This document shows, piece after piece, positions 13,501 through 21,050 of a DNA stretch of 64,000 bases. The position numbers and the translations under genes are program-made. Position 1 is the first letter of the stretch, and every line of letters begins with the position of its first letter. The DNA comes from Comamonas sp. GB3 AK4-5 (GTDB taxonomy: Bacteria; Pseudomonadota; Gammaproteobacteria; Burkholderiales; Burkholderiaceae_C): NCBI RefSeq assembly GCF_041320665.1, contig NZ_CP166730.1:1-64000 (forward strand), in the 5' to 3' direction. The notes under the pieces were generated by a model, which did not search any database, was not told the DNA's origin, and saw nothing but the letters and a program-made list of their open reading frames with translations.

Positions 13501-14045
13501 TTTTCCTGATCGGCTTGCTGCTGCAAGAGCTGGGCCATGGCCTCACGGTCGGATAGCAGCGCTTGTTCACTGCTCAGTCGCTCATTCAGCGCTGCAATTT
13601 GTTTTTGCAGCGCATAGAGCTTTTGACTGGGGTCATCCGGCAATTGAAATGGCCCAGGCTTGAATTGCGGGTTAGATCCAAAGGTTCGATGAAACCAGAG
13701 CGCTACTTCGCGAGCAACTTTGAGGCTTTCCAGTGCCTCGCGGTATCCAATGAGGGCGCCCACTTCATGCACCGCGTCGTTGCCACGCGTGCGCAGCAGA
13801 TGAAACATCTGGCGCAATTGCGGATCCAGGCCAAGGCGGCTGTCAATGGCGCGCAGCAACTCGGCTTGTGTGGGCTGCTGCAACTGGATTCCAATGCGGT
13901 GGCCCACCTCTTTGGCAATGGCTTCCGCCAGCAAGCGCAGCTTGGCCACGCAGCTCGGTGGGTCGTGAGGAAAGATCTTCTCAGCAGCCAGGCCCAGAGC
14001 AGCCAATGACTGGGAATGCGTGCTCAGAAAGTCAAAGTTACTCAC
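10569..14045 (-). CDS. hsdR: Type I restriction endonuclease subunit HsdR
   Basis: HsdR is the translocating and cleaving subunit of the type I complex. The 1158-residue protein starts with a DUF4145-like helical domain (about residues 20-120). A long Gln/Ala-rich coiled coil (about 145-230) follows, then the HsdR_N nuclease region containing a VPVAVVEAKR motif near 330. The superfamily 2 motor has Walker A MATGTGKTRT near 460, DEAHRG near 563 and a later QMIGRATRR motif VI. An EcoEI_R_C-type end follows. hsdR is first in the operon and hsdM and hsdS follow. The DUF4145 fusion and domain order match EcoEI-type rather than EcoKI-type subunits. No frameshift is seen. Confidence 0.94.
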   Translation of the reverse strand: MSNFDFLSTHSQSLAALGLAAEKIFPHDPPSCVAKLRLLAEAIAKEVGHRIGIQLQQPTQAELLRAIDSRLGLDPQLRQMFHLLRTRGNDAVHEVGALIGYREALESLKVAREVALWFHRTFGSNPQFKPGPFQLPDDPSQKLYALQKQIAALNERLSSEQALLSDREAMAQLLQQQADQEKSLAAQALQERDIYEQLASEASATIEQLQADLLQAQAAAASAQAPSVESVRAWGERSRKAASLVQMDEAATRLIIDQMLCDAGWKADTVELTYAKGARPVRGQNLAIAEWPMQGMQSADYVLFAGLVPVAVVEAKRLNQNVAGKIAQAERYARSFAVAGDAEMAWSALQPAQPWADGQGAWFQIPFAYSCNGRPYVKQHEQSSGTWFRDLRHTANLAKPLQGFHSPEGLQDLLHRDIAKAQAKLETEAAIYLGLRDYQLNAIQAVEQRLAHGQRNCLLAMATGTGKTRTIIGLIYRLLKAERFKRILFLVDRTALGDQALEAFGDMVLEQNMPLSRLYNIAELGDMAAEAEDRVQVATVQAMVKRVFGSDSPPPVDQFDCIIVDEAHRGYTLDQDMTEGELELRDQAQYLSTYRRVLDYFDAIKVGLTATPAKHTSDIFGHPIYTYSYREAVADDWLIDHEPPIRYTTLLTQNGIHFAKGDAVESIHLQTGEIDTAELDDELHFDVASFNKGVLNDNFNRVICNQLAQELDPFSDEKTMIFCATDTHADTVVRMLGEAFKELHGDAYNQASVIKITGKTDKVSQMIRNYKNEAYPKVAVTVDLLTTGIDVPPICNLVFMRRVRSRILYEQMIGRATRRCDEIGKTVFRIYDPVDLYATLQNVNTMQPLVKNPNITIDQLLDELHNPVSYQAPGSTPERKHADDVLDQLNQKLMRVLRKAAHKAEKKPALKERLQQLEQSWGVPPAQLHRHLHEVAQKQGTQAAANFLRDNTRLLQQLGEVQELMGIAYRPVISSHHDELKERQQNWGQYAKPEDYLDGFASFIKEQLNQSVALSVVVNRPKDLTREQLREVRLLLDGAGYSEAALQAAWRSQSNQDIAAGIVAHIRKAALGEALLSFEERVNRAMQRIYSLHSWTTAQRSWLDRIAKQLKHETVVDSNFLNEAFRQQGGTKQVDKVLGGQLDAVVSHLAEALWQKAA

Positions 14046-14140
14046 TCGCCATTGCCTCTATTTCTTAACGTATAGACACATTATGTGATCGTCGGCATGA
14101 CGTTCTGAATCGACCTGCTTTCCCAGGGGCGCAGAAAGCT

Positions 14141-14506
14141 TCACGGCGTTGCCACATATTTCGGCTTCCCCGCATGCTTGGCCCGAATCCTGGCCATGGT
14201 CTCCGGCTGGCTGATGCGCTCCAGCTCGGTGTCGGCCTCGGCATGCATGTCCACGCCGCCGGCCTGGCACAGCGATGCCAGCGTGACCATGACGCCGCCC
14301 ACCTCCTGCTGCAGCGCGCCGGCGGGGCGGCTGAAGACATAGTCCACCCATTGGTGGGCCTCGCTGGCGGTGCAGCCATTGGCCTGCACCAGCTCCAGCG
14401 CCTCTTCCAGAAAACGGCGGTTGCGCTCGGCCGGGTCGGCGGCGATCTCGGCGCCAAAGCATTGCTGCAGCCAGGGCTGCACGCGGTGTTGAAAGCTCTC
14501 GCTCAT
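14141..14506 (-). CDS. MazG-like nucleotide pyrophosphohydrolase family protein
   Basis: This 121-residue protein has the all-alpha NTP pyrophosphohydrolase (MazG/HisE-like) look: ERNRRFLEEALELVQA near residues 27-42 supplies the E-E-x-x-E metal-binding helix, and a second acidic helix lies around DMHAEADTELERISQP near 86-101. Such enzymes hydrolyse nucleoside triphosphates to monophosphates, or remain as orphan family members. It sits just upstream of hsdR on the same strand with a gap of about 95 bp, so it may be co-transcribed with the restriction operon or may be unrelated. The exact substrate cannot be told. Confidence 0.65.
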   Translation of the reverse strand: MSESFQHRVQPWLQQCFGAEIAADPAERNRRFLEEALELVQANGCTASEAHQWVDYVFSRPAGALQQEVGGVMVTLASLCQAGGVDMHAEADTELERISQPETMARIRAKHAGKPKYVATP

Positions 14507-15329
14507 GTCATGGGTCCATCCGCTGCACCGGCATCACCCCTGTTCCATGCTGCGCGGCAAGCAAAGAGGCGCTCACCATGCGCTGCCAGAGCATGGCCAG
14601 CCAGGGTGCAGCCGTAAAAATTTCAGCAAAATACGGTGCTGATGCAGCATACATCAACACAGATAGCTATCAATTGATGAGTATTATGCCGCCCAGGCAA
14701 CACATGGCGGCGCCCGCCCCTCGCCATGGCTACGAATATCACAGAGGTCCTTATACCAACCGCTATTCAAAATTGGTAAAACGAAAAAACTCGATTATCA
14801 AGGTTTCTTAATCTTCATCTTGGACGTTTGCTTGATTCTTGTAAGCTTACTTTTCCCTGACATTCATTATGGTGAATACAGGAAATTTCAGTAATTTCTG
14901 AAATTTAAAGAGGTTGCTTGGGATTTAGTCTGGGAGTGCCGTTGGCAACAACGCGCGGCATATCCCGTGCAAGGCCTTGGCCTTGTGTCTTGCCTTCCGC
15001 TGCGGCGGCCTGGTTGCACCTGCAGCCAGCAGGCGCTCATTTGTGGTGTCACTGATAGATAGGCCCTTGGTGCAAGCCTAGGCCGCTGCATTGCCATTGC
15101 AAAACAAGACAAAGGAAAAAGTGGAGGGAAAGGGTATGGAGTTCAACCGCTTGCGGTTATCAAACCCTTGATGAATTGAATCTATGACAGTGCGCACTCT
15201 CATTTTCTTTTCATGGATTTTGATTATCCCTGCGCACTCCTGAATATCTCTCTTTCCCCGCCTCCCAAGCAGTTGCTGTATTGCCTGCAGCACCAGCCAT
15301 TGATTGGCACGACATAAGAAGTCCATGCG
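14507..15329. other. 820-bp intergenic stretch with AT-rich centre
   Basis: No convincing gene is seen. Roughly 14640-14910 is much more AT-rich than its surroundings. It contains a perfect 9-bp inverted repeat AAATTTCAG / CTGAAATTT at 14883-14906. The stretch presumably holds divergent promoters for the MazG-like gene and the molybdenum hydroxylase operon. Confidence 0.4.
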
Positions 15330-15965
15330 ATGAAATTCAAACTCAACGGAAAAATGGTGGATGCCAACAAGGCATCCGGTGACACGCCATTGCTTTATGT
15401 GCTGCGCAACGATATGCAGCTCAACGGCCCCAAGTACGGCTGCGGCCTGGGTCAATGCGGCGCCTGCGCCGTGCTCATCGACGGCAAGGTAGCGCGCTCC
15501 TGCTCGGTGCCGCTGTCGGTGGTGCAGGGCAAGGAAGTGACCACGCTGGAAGGGCTGTCGCCCGCTGCCACGCAGCAGGCCCAGGCCGGCGTGGCGCAAG
15601 AACCCCAGTTCAAGGACATGCAGGACGCCAGCTTTGCCGTCAAGGCTCCCGTCACGGCCGCGCCCATCAAGCTGCACCCGGTGCAACAGGCCTTTATCGA
15701 CACCCAGGCCGCGCAATGCGGTTACTGCGTTAACGGAATGATCATGTCGCTGACGGCCTTGTTTGATAAGCGCCCCAACGCCAGCAACGACGAGATCAAA
15801 AAGCAGCTGGCCCACCACCTGTGCCGCTGCGGCACGCATTTGGAAATTCTGGACGCCGCCTACCGCGCCCGCACGCTGATTGCCCAAGGCCATAGCGTGA
15901 AAGCCGCTGCCGCCACCGTGCAAGCCGCTTGTGAGCAACCCACTTGTGCCAAGGAGCTGGCGTGA
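15330..15965 (+). CDS. (2Fe-2S)-binding small subunit of a molybdenum hydroxylase
   Basis: This is the electron-transfer subunit of a xanthine-oxidase-family hydroxylase. The plant-type ferredoxin cluster is ligated by CGLGQCGACAVLIDGK plus a later Cys (residues about 43-61). The second 2Fe-2S cluster is ligated by CGYCVNGM (about 131-138) and CRCGTH (about 168-173). At 211 residues it is longer than the usual 150-165. The extra length is an Ala/Gln-rich segment near 88-110 and a C-terminal tail. The stop overlaps the ATG of the large subunit by one base (TGATG), so expression is coupled. The substrate cannot be read from sequence; nicotinate-, isoquinoline- and aldehyde-oxidising relatives exist. 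Confidence 0.9.
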   Translation: MKFKLNGKMVDANKASGDTPLLYVLRNDMQLNGPKYGCGLGQCGACAVLIDGKVARSCSVPLSVVQGKEVTTLEGLSPAATQQAQAGVAQEPQFKDMQDASFAVKAPVTAAPIKLHPVQQAFIDTQAAQCGYCVNGMIMSLTALFDKRPNASNDEIKKQLAHHLCRCGTHLEILDAAYRARTLIAQGHSVKAAAATVQAACEQPTCAKELA

Positions 15966-18271
15966 TGTTTGGAAAAAAAGACAAAGCGCTGGAATCCAGC
16001 CCCGCACAACTGACACGCCGCCAGCTGCTGAAAACCGGTGGCCTGATCATGGTCAGCGCCGCTGCCATGCCGCTGGCCACGCTGGCCAACGGCCCGGTGC
16101 TGCAGCCACCTGTGGCCGCGCAAGGCCCTTTCCCCGTGCCCGCCGGCACGCTGGTGGACAGCTTTATCGCCATCAGCGCCAATGGTGAAGTCATTGGCTA
16201 CAACGGTCACGTGGACCTGGGCACCGGCATTCGCACCTCGCTGGCACAGATGATTGCCGACGAGATCGACACCGATTTCGCCCGCGTGCGCATGATCCTG
16301 GGCCACACCAGCCGCACCCCCGACCTGGGCCCCACGATTGCCAGCGACACCATCCAGAACTCGGCCACGCCCATGCGCCAGGCCGCGGCCCAGGTGCGCC
16401 AGCTGCTGCTGGACCTGGCTGCCAAGCGCTGGAATGTGCCGGCCAAGCAGCTGCGCACCGAAAACGGCTTTGTGATCGGCGCCGGCAAGCGCATAGGCTA
16501 CGGCGAGCTGGCCGCAGGCCAGGACCTGCACGTGGACCTGGACACCCACATGCCGCTGCGCTCCAGCAAGGAGCACAAATACATTGGCCAATCGGTGCAG
16601 CGCGTGGACATTCCCAACAAGGTGCTGGGTGCGCTGACCTATGTGCACGATGTGCGCCTGCCGGACATGCTGCACGCCCGCGTGGTGCGCCCGCCCTATA
16701 CCGGCGCCGACTACACCGCGCCGCTGGGCAACAGCCTGATCGCGGTGGACCATGACTCCATCAAGCACCTGCCCGGCATCGTCAAGGTCGTGGTCCAGGG
16801 TGACTTCATCGGCATCGTGGCCGAGCGCGAGGAGCAGGCGATTGCCGCCATGCACCAGCTCAAGGTGAAGTGGAAGGACTGGGCCGGCCTGCCCGATCTG
16901 AGCCCCACCGGCCTGCGCGACGCGCTGATCCAGAACGAGAAGACCGAGCGCATGCTGCGCGAGGACCCGGACTTCGCCGAGGCCAGCAAAAAGGTCAAGA
17001 CGGCGATCGAGCGCGACTACATCTGGCCCTACCACATGCATGCCTCCATCGGTCCGTCCTGCGCCGTGGCGCGCGTGGCCGATGGCAAGGTGGAAGTCTG
17101 GACCGGCACCCAGAATCCGCACGATCTGCGCAAAGACCTGGGCAAGCTGGTGGACCTGCACCCCGACTTCGTCAACATCCACCGCCTCGAAGCCTCGGGC
17201 TGCTATGGCCGCAACTGCGCCGACGACGTGGCCGCCGACGCCGTGCTGCTTGCCCAGGCCGTGGGCAAGCCGGTGCGCGTGCAGCTGATGCGCGAGCAGG
17301 AAGCAGGCTGGGAGCCCAAGGGCACAGGCCAACTGATCCGCGTCAGCGGCGGTGTGGACGACAAGGGTGGTGTGGCGGCCTACCAGCTGCAGACCAGCTA
17401 CCCCTCCAACCTCTCGCCCACGCTGGCCCTGGTACTGACCGGCAAGGTCAAGAACGAAAAGCGCGTGCTGCAAATGGGCGACCGCACCTCGGTGCCGCTG
17501 TACGACTTCCCCTCGGTGCGCATCGTCTCGCAAGACGCGCCCCCCATCGTGCGCGCCTCGTGGCTGCGCGGCGTCTCGGCCCTGCCCAATGTGTTCGCGC
17601 ACGAAAGCTGGATCGATGAGTGCGCCTATCTGGCCCAGGAAGACCCCATCGCCTACCGCCTGCGCTATATGAAGGACGCACGCGCCGTGGGTGTCATCAA
17701 GGCCGCGCACCGCCTGGGCAAGTGGCAGGACGGCCCGGCCCACCGCAAGCCCGCGCCCGCCGACCAGAAGATCGTGCATGGCCGCGGCTTTGCCTATGCA
17801 CGCTACTTCCACAGCAAGTTCCCCGGCTACGGCGCTGCCTGGGCCGCCTGGGTCTGCGATGTGACGGTGAACCGCGAAACCGGTGAGGTGAAGGTGGACA
17901 AGGTCTATGTCACCCACGACTGCGGCGCCATGGTCAACCCCGCCGGCGTGCGCCACCAGGTGCACGGCAACATCGTGCAGTCCACCAGCCGCGTGCTCAA
18001 GGAATTCGTCACCTTCGACAAGCAGGGCGTGACCTCGCTGGACTGGGGCGGCTACCCGCTGCTGCGTTTTGACGAGCTGCCCGAAGTCGAGATCGAGCTG
18101 CTGGAAATGCCGCACGAGGAGCCCATGGGCGCCGGCGAATCGGCCTCCGTGCCCAGCGCCGCGGCCGTGGCCAACGCCATCTTCGACGCCACCGGCGTGC
18201 GCCTGACCGAAGTGCCCTTCACCCCCAGCCGCGTGCTGGCCGCGTTGAAGCAGGCCAAGTCCAGCCAATAA
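15965..18271 (+). CDS. Molybdopterin-binding large subunit of a molybdenum hydroxylase, Tat-exported
   Basis: This is the catalytic subunit of a xanthine-oxidase-family enzyme that hydroxylates an aldehyde or N-heterocycle using a molybdopterin cofactor. The 768-residue protein begins with a twin-arginine signal (LTRRQLLKTGG, residues 17-27) and a hydrophobic stretch, so folded enzyme is probably exported to the periplasm. The molybdopterin domains span the rest, with GYNGHVDLGTGIRT near 78, NCADDVAADAVLLAQAVGKPVR around 415, and MGAGESASVPSAAA near 720 carrying the presumed catalytic Glu. ATG 15965 is chosen over an upstream in-frame ATG because it gives the one-base overlap with the small subunit. 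Closest architecture is the IorB/NicB-like group without FAD subunit. Confidence 0.9.
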   Translation: MFGKKDKALESSPAQLTRRQLLKTGGLIMVSAAAMPLATLANGPVLQPPVAAQGPFPVPAGTLVDSFIAISANGEVIGYNGHVDLGTGIRTSLAQMIADEIDTDFARVRMILGHTSRTPDLGPTIASDTIQNSATPMRQAAAQVRQLLLDLAAKRWNVPAKQLRTENGFVIGAGKRIGYGELAAGQDLHVDLDTHMPLRSSKEHKYIGQSVQRVDIPNKVLGALTYVHDVRLPDMLHARVVRPPYTGADYTAPLGNSLIAVDHDSIKHLPGIVKVVVQGDFIGIVAEREEQAIAAMHQLKVKWKDWAGLPDLSPTGLRDALIQNEKTERMLREDPDFAEASKKVKTAIERDYIWPYHMHASIGPSCAVARVADGKVEVWTGTQNPHDLRKDLGKLVDLHPDFVNIHRLEASGCYGRNCADDVAADAVLLAQAVGKPVRVQLMREQEAGWEPKGTGQLIRVSGGVDDKGGVAAYQLQTSYPSNLSPTLALVLTGKVKNEKRVLQMGDRTSVPLYDFPSVRIVSQDAPPIVRASWLRGVSALPNVFAHESWIDECAYLAQEDPIAYRLRYMKDARAVGVIKAAHRLGKWQDGPAHRKPAPADQKIVHGRGFAYARYFHSKFPGYGAAWAAWVCDVTVNRETGEVKVDKVYVTHDCGAMVNPAGVRHQVHGNIVQSTSRVLKEFVTFDKQGVTSLDWGGYPLLRFDELPEVEIELLEMPHEEPMGAGESASVPSAAAVANAIFDATGVRLTEVPFTPSRVLAALKQAKSSQ

Positions 18272-18286
18272 GACAGACAAACACCG

Positions 18287-19606
18287 ATGAAAACAGCCAA
18301 GAAAATCATCTACGGCGGCCTGGGCCTGGCCGCGCTGCTGGCCGGCGGCTTTTTTGCCGTCACCCACCATGCAGAAATCGCGCCGCGTGCGGCCATTGAC
18401 GTGCAGGAGTTCTCGCCCGCGCTGATTGACCAGGGCAAGCTGCTGGTGACCATGGGCGACTGCGCGATCTGCCACACGGCCAAGGGCGGTGCGGAAAACG
18501 CGGGCGGCTTCCCCATGCCCAGCCCCTTTGGCCTCATCTACTCGACCAACATCACGCCCGATCCGGAAACCGGCATCGGCAAATGGTCGTACGAGGCTTT
18601 TGAGCGCGCCATGCGCCACGGCATAGACCGCGAAGGCCGCAACCTCTACCCGGCCTTCCCTTACACCGCCTTCACCCGCGTGACCGATGAGGACATGCAC
18701 GCCATCTACGCCTATCTGATGTCGCAGCCGGCAGTGAAGAACCAGGCGCCCAAGACCGATTTGGGCTTTCCCTTCAACATCCGCCAGGGGGTGGCGCTGT
18801 GGAACTGGAAGTATCTGACGCCCGGCCCCGTGGCGCCCGATGCCAGCCAGACACCGGAATGGAACCGCGGTGTCTACATCGCCGAAGGCCTGGGCCACTG
18901 CAGCGCCTGCCACTCGCCACGCGACCAGTTTGCCGGCGAGAAAAAAGGCATGTTCCACCTGGCCGGTGGTTCTGTCGAAGGCTGGGATGCGCCCGCGCTG
19001 ACCTCCGCCACGGCAGCCCCCCTGCCCTGGACGCATGAAGACCTGCTGACCTACTTCCGCACCGGCATCTCCGAGCGCCACGGCGTGGCGGCAGGCCCCA
19101 TGGCGCCGGTGGCCCACGGCTTGGCCCAGTTGGGCGAGTCCGATCTGCAGGCGCTGACGACCTACATCATGTCGTACAAGGACGCCAAGGCCGAGCCCGG
19201 TGACGCCCAGGCCCTGGTGCAAAAGACCAACGACACGTTGCGCGTGCCGGCCGATGCCGAAGGCCTGCGCCTGTACCAAGGCGCTTGCATGAGCTGCCAC
19301 AGCAGCGACCCCAAGAGCTTGCTGGCCGACACCACATTCGGCAGCCGCCCGCAGCTGGCGCTGAACACCAATATGCACGCCGACTCGCCCACCAATGCGG
19401 TGCTGGTGATGCTGGAAGGTATTCAGTCTCCGGCCCACCCCGAGCTGGGCACCATGCCCTCGTTCCGCTACACGCTGAGCGATGCGCAGATTGCCACCCT
19501 GCTCAACACCATGCGGGCCCAGTACGGCCTGCCCGAGTGGCAAAACCTGCAACCCGCCGTGGCCAAGCTGCGCGCCGAAACCGACCCGGCCAAGGCCTTG
19601 CACTAA
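18287..19606 (+). CDS. Triheme membrane-anchored cytochrome c, electron acceptor subunit
   Basis: This is a periplasmic c-type cytochrome that would pass electrons from the molybdenum hydroxylase to the respiratory chain. The 439-residue protein has an N-terminal signal/anchor (residues 5-26). Three heme sites CxxCH follow: CAICH near 60, CSACH near 204 and CMSCH near 334. They lie in three cytochrome c domains as in the alcohol dehydrogenase cytochrome subunit family. Methionine ligand candidates occur downstream of each heme. It starts 15 bp after the large subunit, so the three genes form one transcription unit and replace the FAD subunit of xanthine dehydrogenases. Confidence 0.92.
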   Translation: MKTAKKIIYGGLGLAALLAGGFFAVTHHAEIAPRAAIDVQEFSPALIDQGKLLVTMGDCAICHTAKGGAENAGGFPMPSPFGLIYSTNITPDPETGIGKWSYEAFERAMRHGIDREGRNLYPAFPYTAFTRVTDEDMHAIYAYLMSQPAVKNQAPKTDLGFPFNIRQGVALWNWKYLTPGPVAPDASQTPEWNRGVYIAEGLGHCSACHSPRDQFAGEKKGMFHLAGGSVEGWDAPALTSATAAPLPWTHEDLLTYFRTGISERHGVAAGPMAPVAHGLAQLGESDLQALTTYIMSYKDAKAEPGDAQALVQKTNDTLRVPADAEGLRLYQGACMSCHSSDPKSLLADTTFGSRPQLALNTNMHADSPTNAVLVMLEGIQSPAHPELGTMPSFRYTLSDAQIATLLNTMRAQYGLPEWQNLQPAVAKLRAETDPAKALH

Positions 19607-19647
19607 GCCCTCGAACCGCTGCCGCGCTGCGCGCGGTGGCAGTTGCA

Positions 19648-19670
19648 GCCTGACGGCGCCGCCGTCAGGC
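19648..19670 (+). terminator. GC-rich hairpin after the cytochrome c gene
   Basis: A 10-bp perfect stem GCCTGACGGC / GCCGTCAGGC with a three-base loop lies 40 bp after the stop. It is followed by CCAAAAAATTTT rather than an immediate T run, so intrinsic termination is uncertain. Confidence 0.4.
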
Positions 19671-19759
19671 CCAAAAAATTTTGCTCTACACAGAGGATGT
19701 GGGATGTCTGCAGGAGCGGGCCCAAGCAGTCCAGCAGGCACTGAATCCCACCCCACAAC

Positions 19760-19865
19760 GGCCAGACAGCGCTTCAGGCGCGGCGTGTGCCCGCAGACAG
19801 TACTTCGGTACGGCAAGGGCGCACAACAAAGCATGAAGCGCTGTCTGGCCGCCTCCCAACGAGGC
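19760..19865 (+). ncRNA. Candidate structured 5' leader of xdhC
   Basis: A perfect 17-bp inverted repeat pairs 19760-19776 with 19834-19850. Inside it an 8-bp helix (GTGTGCCC with GGGCGCAC) encloses GTAC-TTCG-GTAC, a stem capped by a very stable TTCG tetraloop. A second small hairpin GCCTC-CCAAC-GAGGC (19851-19865) ends just before the AAGGA ribosome site of xdhC. The layout suggests an RNA regulatory leader, but it could also be a transposed repeat. It is not identified as any known riboswitch. Confidence 0.45.
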
Positions 19866-19885
19866 AACAGCCCAAGGACTTCCCA

Positions 19886-20962
19886 ATGAACCACATCGAC
19901 ATCACTGTGCTGGAACAACTGCAGCGCTGGCGCGCACAGGGCCAGCACGCCGTGCTGGCCACGGTGGTGCGCACCTGGGGCTCCTCACCCCGCCCCGTCG
20001 GCGCCATGATGGCGCTGTGCGAGAACGGCCAGAGCGTGGGCTCGGTCTCGGGCGGTTGCATCGAAGACGATTTGCTGCAGCGCTTCACCCGCGTGGGCAC
20101 GCAGATGCAGGACGCCGCCTGCTGGGCCCAGGCGCCGCAGCGCGTCAGCTACGGCCTCACGGCCGATGAGGCCCACCGCTTTGGCCTGCCCTGCGGCGGC
20201 ACGCTGGAGCTGGTGTTGGAATTTGACCCCGACCCCGTGCATTTGCAGGCCCTGGTGCAGCAGCTGCATGGCGGCGCCCTGGTGCGCCGCAGCCTGGACC
20301 TGGCCAGCGGCCGCGTCACGCTGCGCGCCACCACCACGCCCGAGGAGCTGCGCCTGGACACGCACAGCCTGCACAACGTGCTGGGCCCGGGCTACCGCAT
20401 GCTGCTGATAGGCGCCGGCGCACTGGCCGAGTACCTGGCCACCATGGCGGCCTTCAACGGCTTTGTGGTCACACTGTGCGACCCGCGCCAGGAGTACATG
20501 GATTCGCTGCAACTGCAGGGCCTGCAGCGCATGCACTCCACCACAGCCATGCCGGATGATGCCGTCATCGCCTTCCGTCCCGATGCGCGCAGCTGCATCA
20601 TCGCCCTCAGCCACGACCCCAAGTTGGACGACATGGCCCTGCTCGAGGCCCTGCACAGCCCGGCTTTTTATGTGGGTGCCATTGGCTCGCGCCGCAACGC
20701 TGCCAGCCGCCGCCAGCGCCTGCAGGAACACTTCGACATCACCGCCGACGCCATGGCGCGCCTGCACTCGCCCGCCGGCCTTTACATAGGCAGCAAGACA
20801 CCGGCCGAGATCGCGGTCAGCATCATGGCCCAGGTGATTGCGGCGAAGAATCTCTCCCCTGAGGCGCTGCGCGCCTTGCCCCCGCTCTTCGCGGGCTGCG
20901 CTCGCGGGCAGGGGGACGGCAACCTCGCTGCGGAACGGCCCTTGCACGGTGTCCCTGGCTAA
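19886..20962 (+). CDS. xdhC: XdhC-family molybdenum hydroxylase maturation factor
   Basis: XdhC proteins bind molybdenum cofactor, help sulfurate it and insert it into xanthine-oxidase-family enzymes. The 358-residue protein has the N-terminal XdhC/CoxI domain (TVVRTWGSSPRPVGAMM and SVSGGCIEDD, residues 25-60). The C-terminal Rossmann domain has LLIGAGALAEYLA near 172 and YVGAIGSRRNAASRR near 262. ATG 19886 is chosen because AAGGA lies about 10 bases upstream and homology starts there; the frame is open further upstream. The last 35 or so codons run through a GC-rich intergenic repeat (20856-20961), which also brings the stop codon, so the native C-terminus appears altered. It follows the hydroxylase operon it presumably serves. 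Confidence 0.88.
   Translation: MNHIDITVLEQLQRWRAQGQHAVLATVVRTWGSSPRPVGAMMALCENGQSVGSVSGGCIEDDLLQRFTRVGTQMQDAACWAQAPQRVSYGLTADEAHRFGLPCGGTLELVLEFDPDPVHLQALVQQLHGGALVRRSLDLASGRVTLRATTTPEELRLDTHSLHNVLGPGYRMLLIGAGALAEYLATMAAFNGFVVTLCDPRQEYMDSLQLQGLQRMHSTTAMPDDAVIAFRPDARSCIIALSHDPKLDDMALLEALHSPAFYVGAIGSRRNAASRRQRLQEHFDITADAMARLHSPAGLYIGSKTPAEIAVSIMAQVIAAKNLSPEALRALPPLFAGCARGQGDGNLAAERPLHGVPG
20856..20961 (+). repeat. GC-rich directional repeat, family A copy 1 (inside xdhC 3' end)
   Basis: It begins CCCCTGAGGCGCTGCGCGCC, contains an inner palindrome around GCGGGCTGCGCTCGCGGG, then GGGGGACGGC, and ends GTCCCTGGCT. It matches the copy at 22193-22292 in the same order, but here it is read as protein. 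Confidence 0.85.
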
Positions 20963-20992
20963 AAAGGTCTCGGCATGCAACTGGGGGCTCTT

Positions 20993-21034
20993 GCTCCCTC
21001 GCCCGCTTGCGGGAGAGGGCAGGGGTGAGGGCGC
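20993..21034. repeat. GC-rich palindromic repeat, family B copy 1
   Basis: It carries CTCCCTCGCCCGC TTGC GGGAGAGGGC followed by AGGGGTGAGGGC. It is the reverse complement of the unit at 40974-41014 (CCTCACCCCAGCCCTCTCCC). It sits just upstream of the MobA-like gene. Confidence 0.75.
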
Positions 21035-21050
21035 TTTATAAAATTTGGAT

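Noticed and set aside
14578..15112. Short open frames in the 14507-15329 gap
   Set aside because: No ribosome site, no similarity pattern, and codon use unlike the neighbours.
19760..19865. Naming the xdhC leader as the known molybdenum cofactor riboswitch
   Set aside because: The nested stem layout does not let me recognise the published Moco consensus; only a structured leader is claimed.
15860..19948. A minus-strand open frame of about 1360 codons opposite the molybdenum hydroxylase genes
   Set aside because: It runs antisense through three well-supported genes and its composition (His, Gly, Val rich) is that of a shadow frame.
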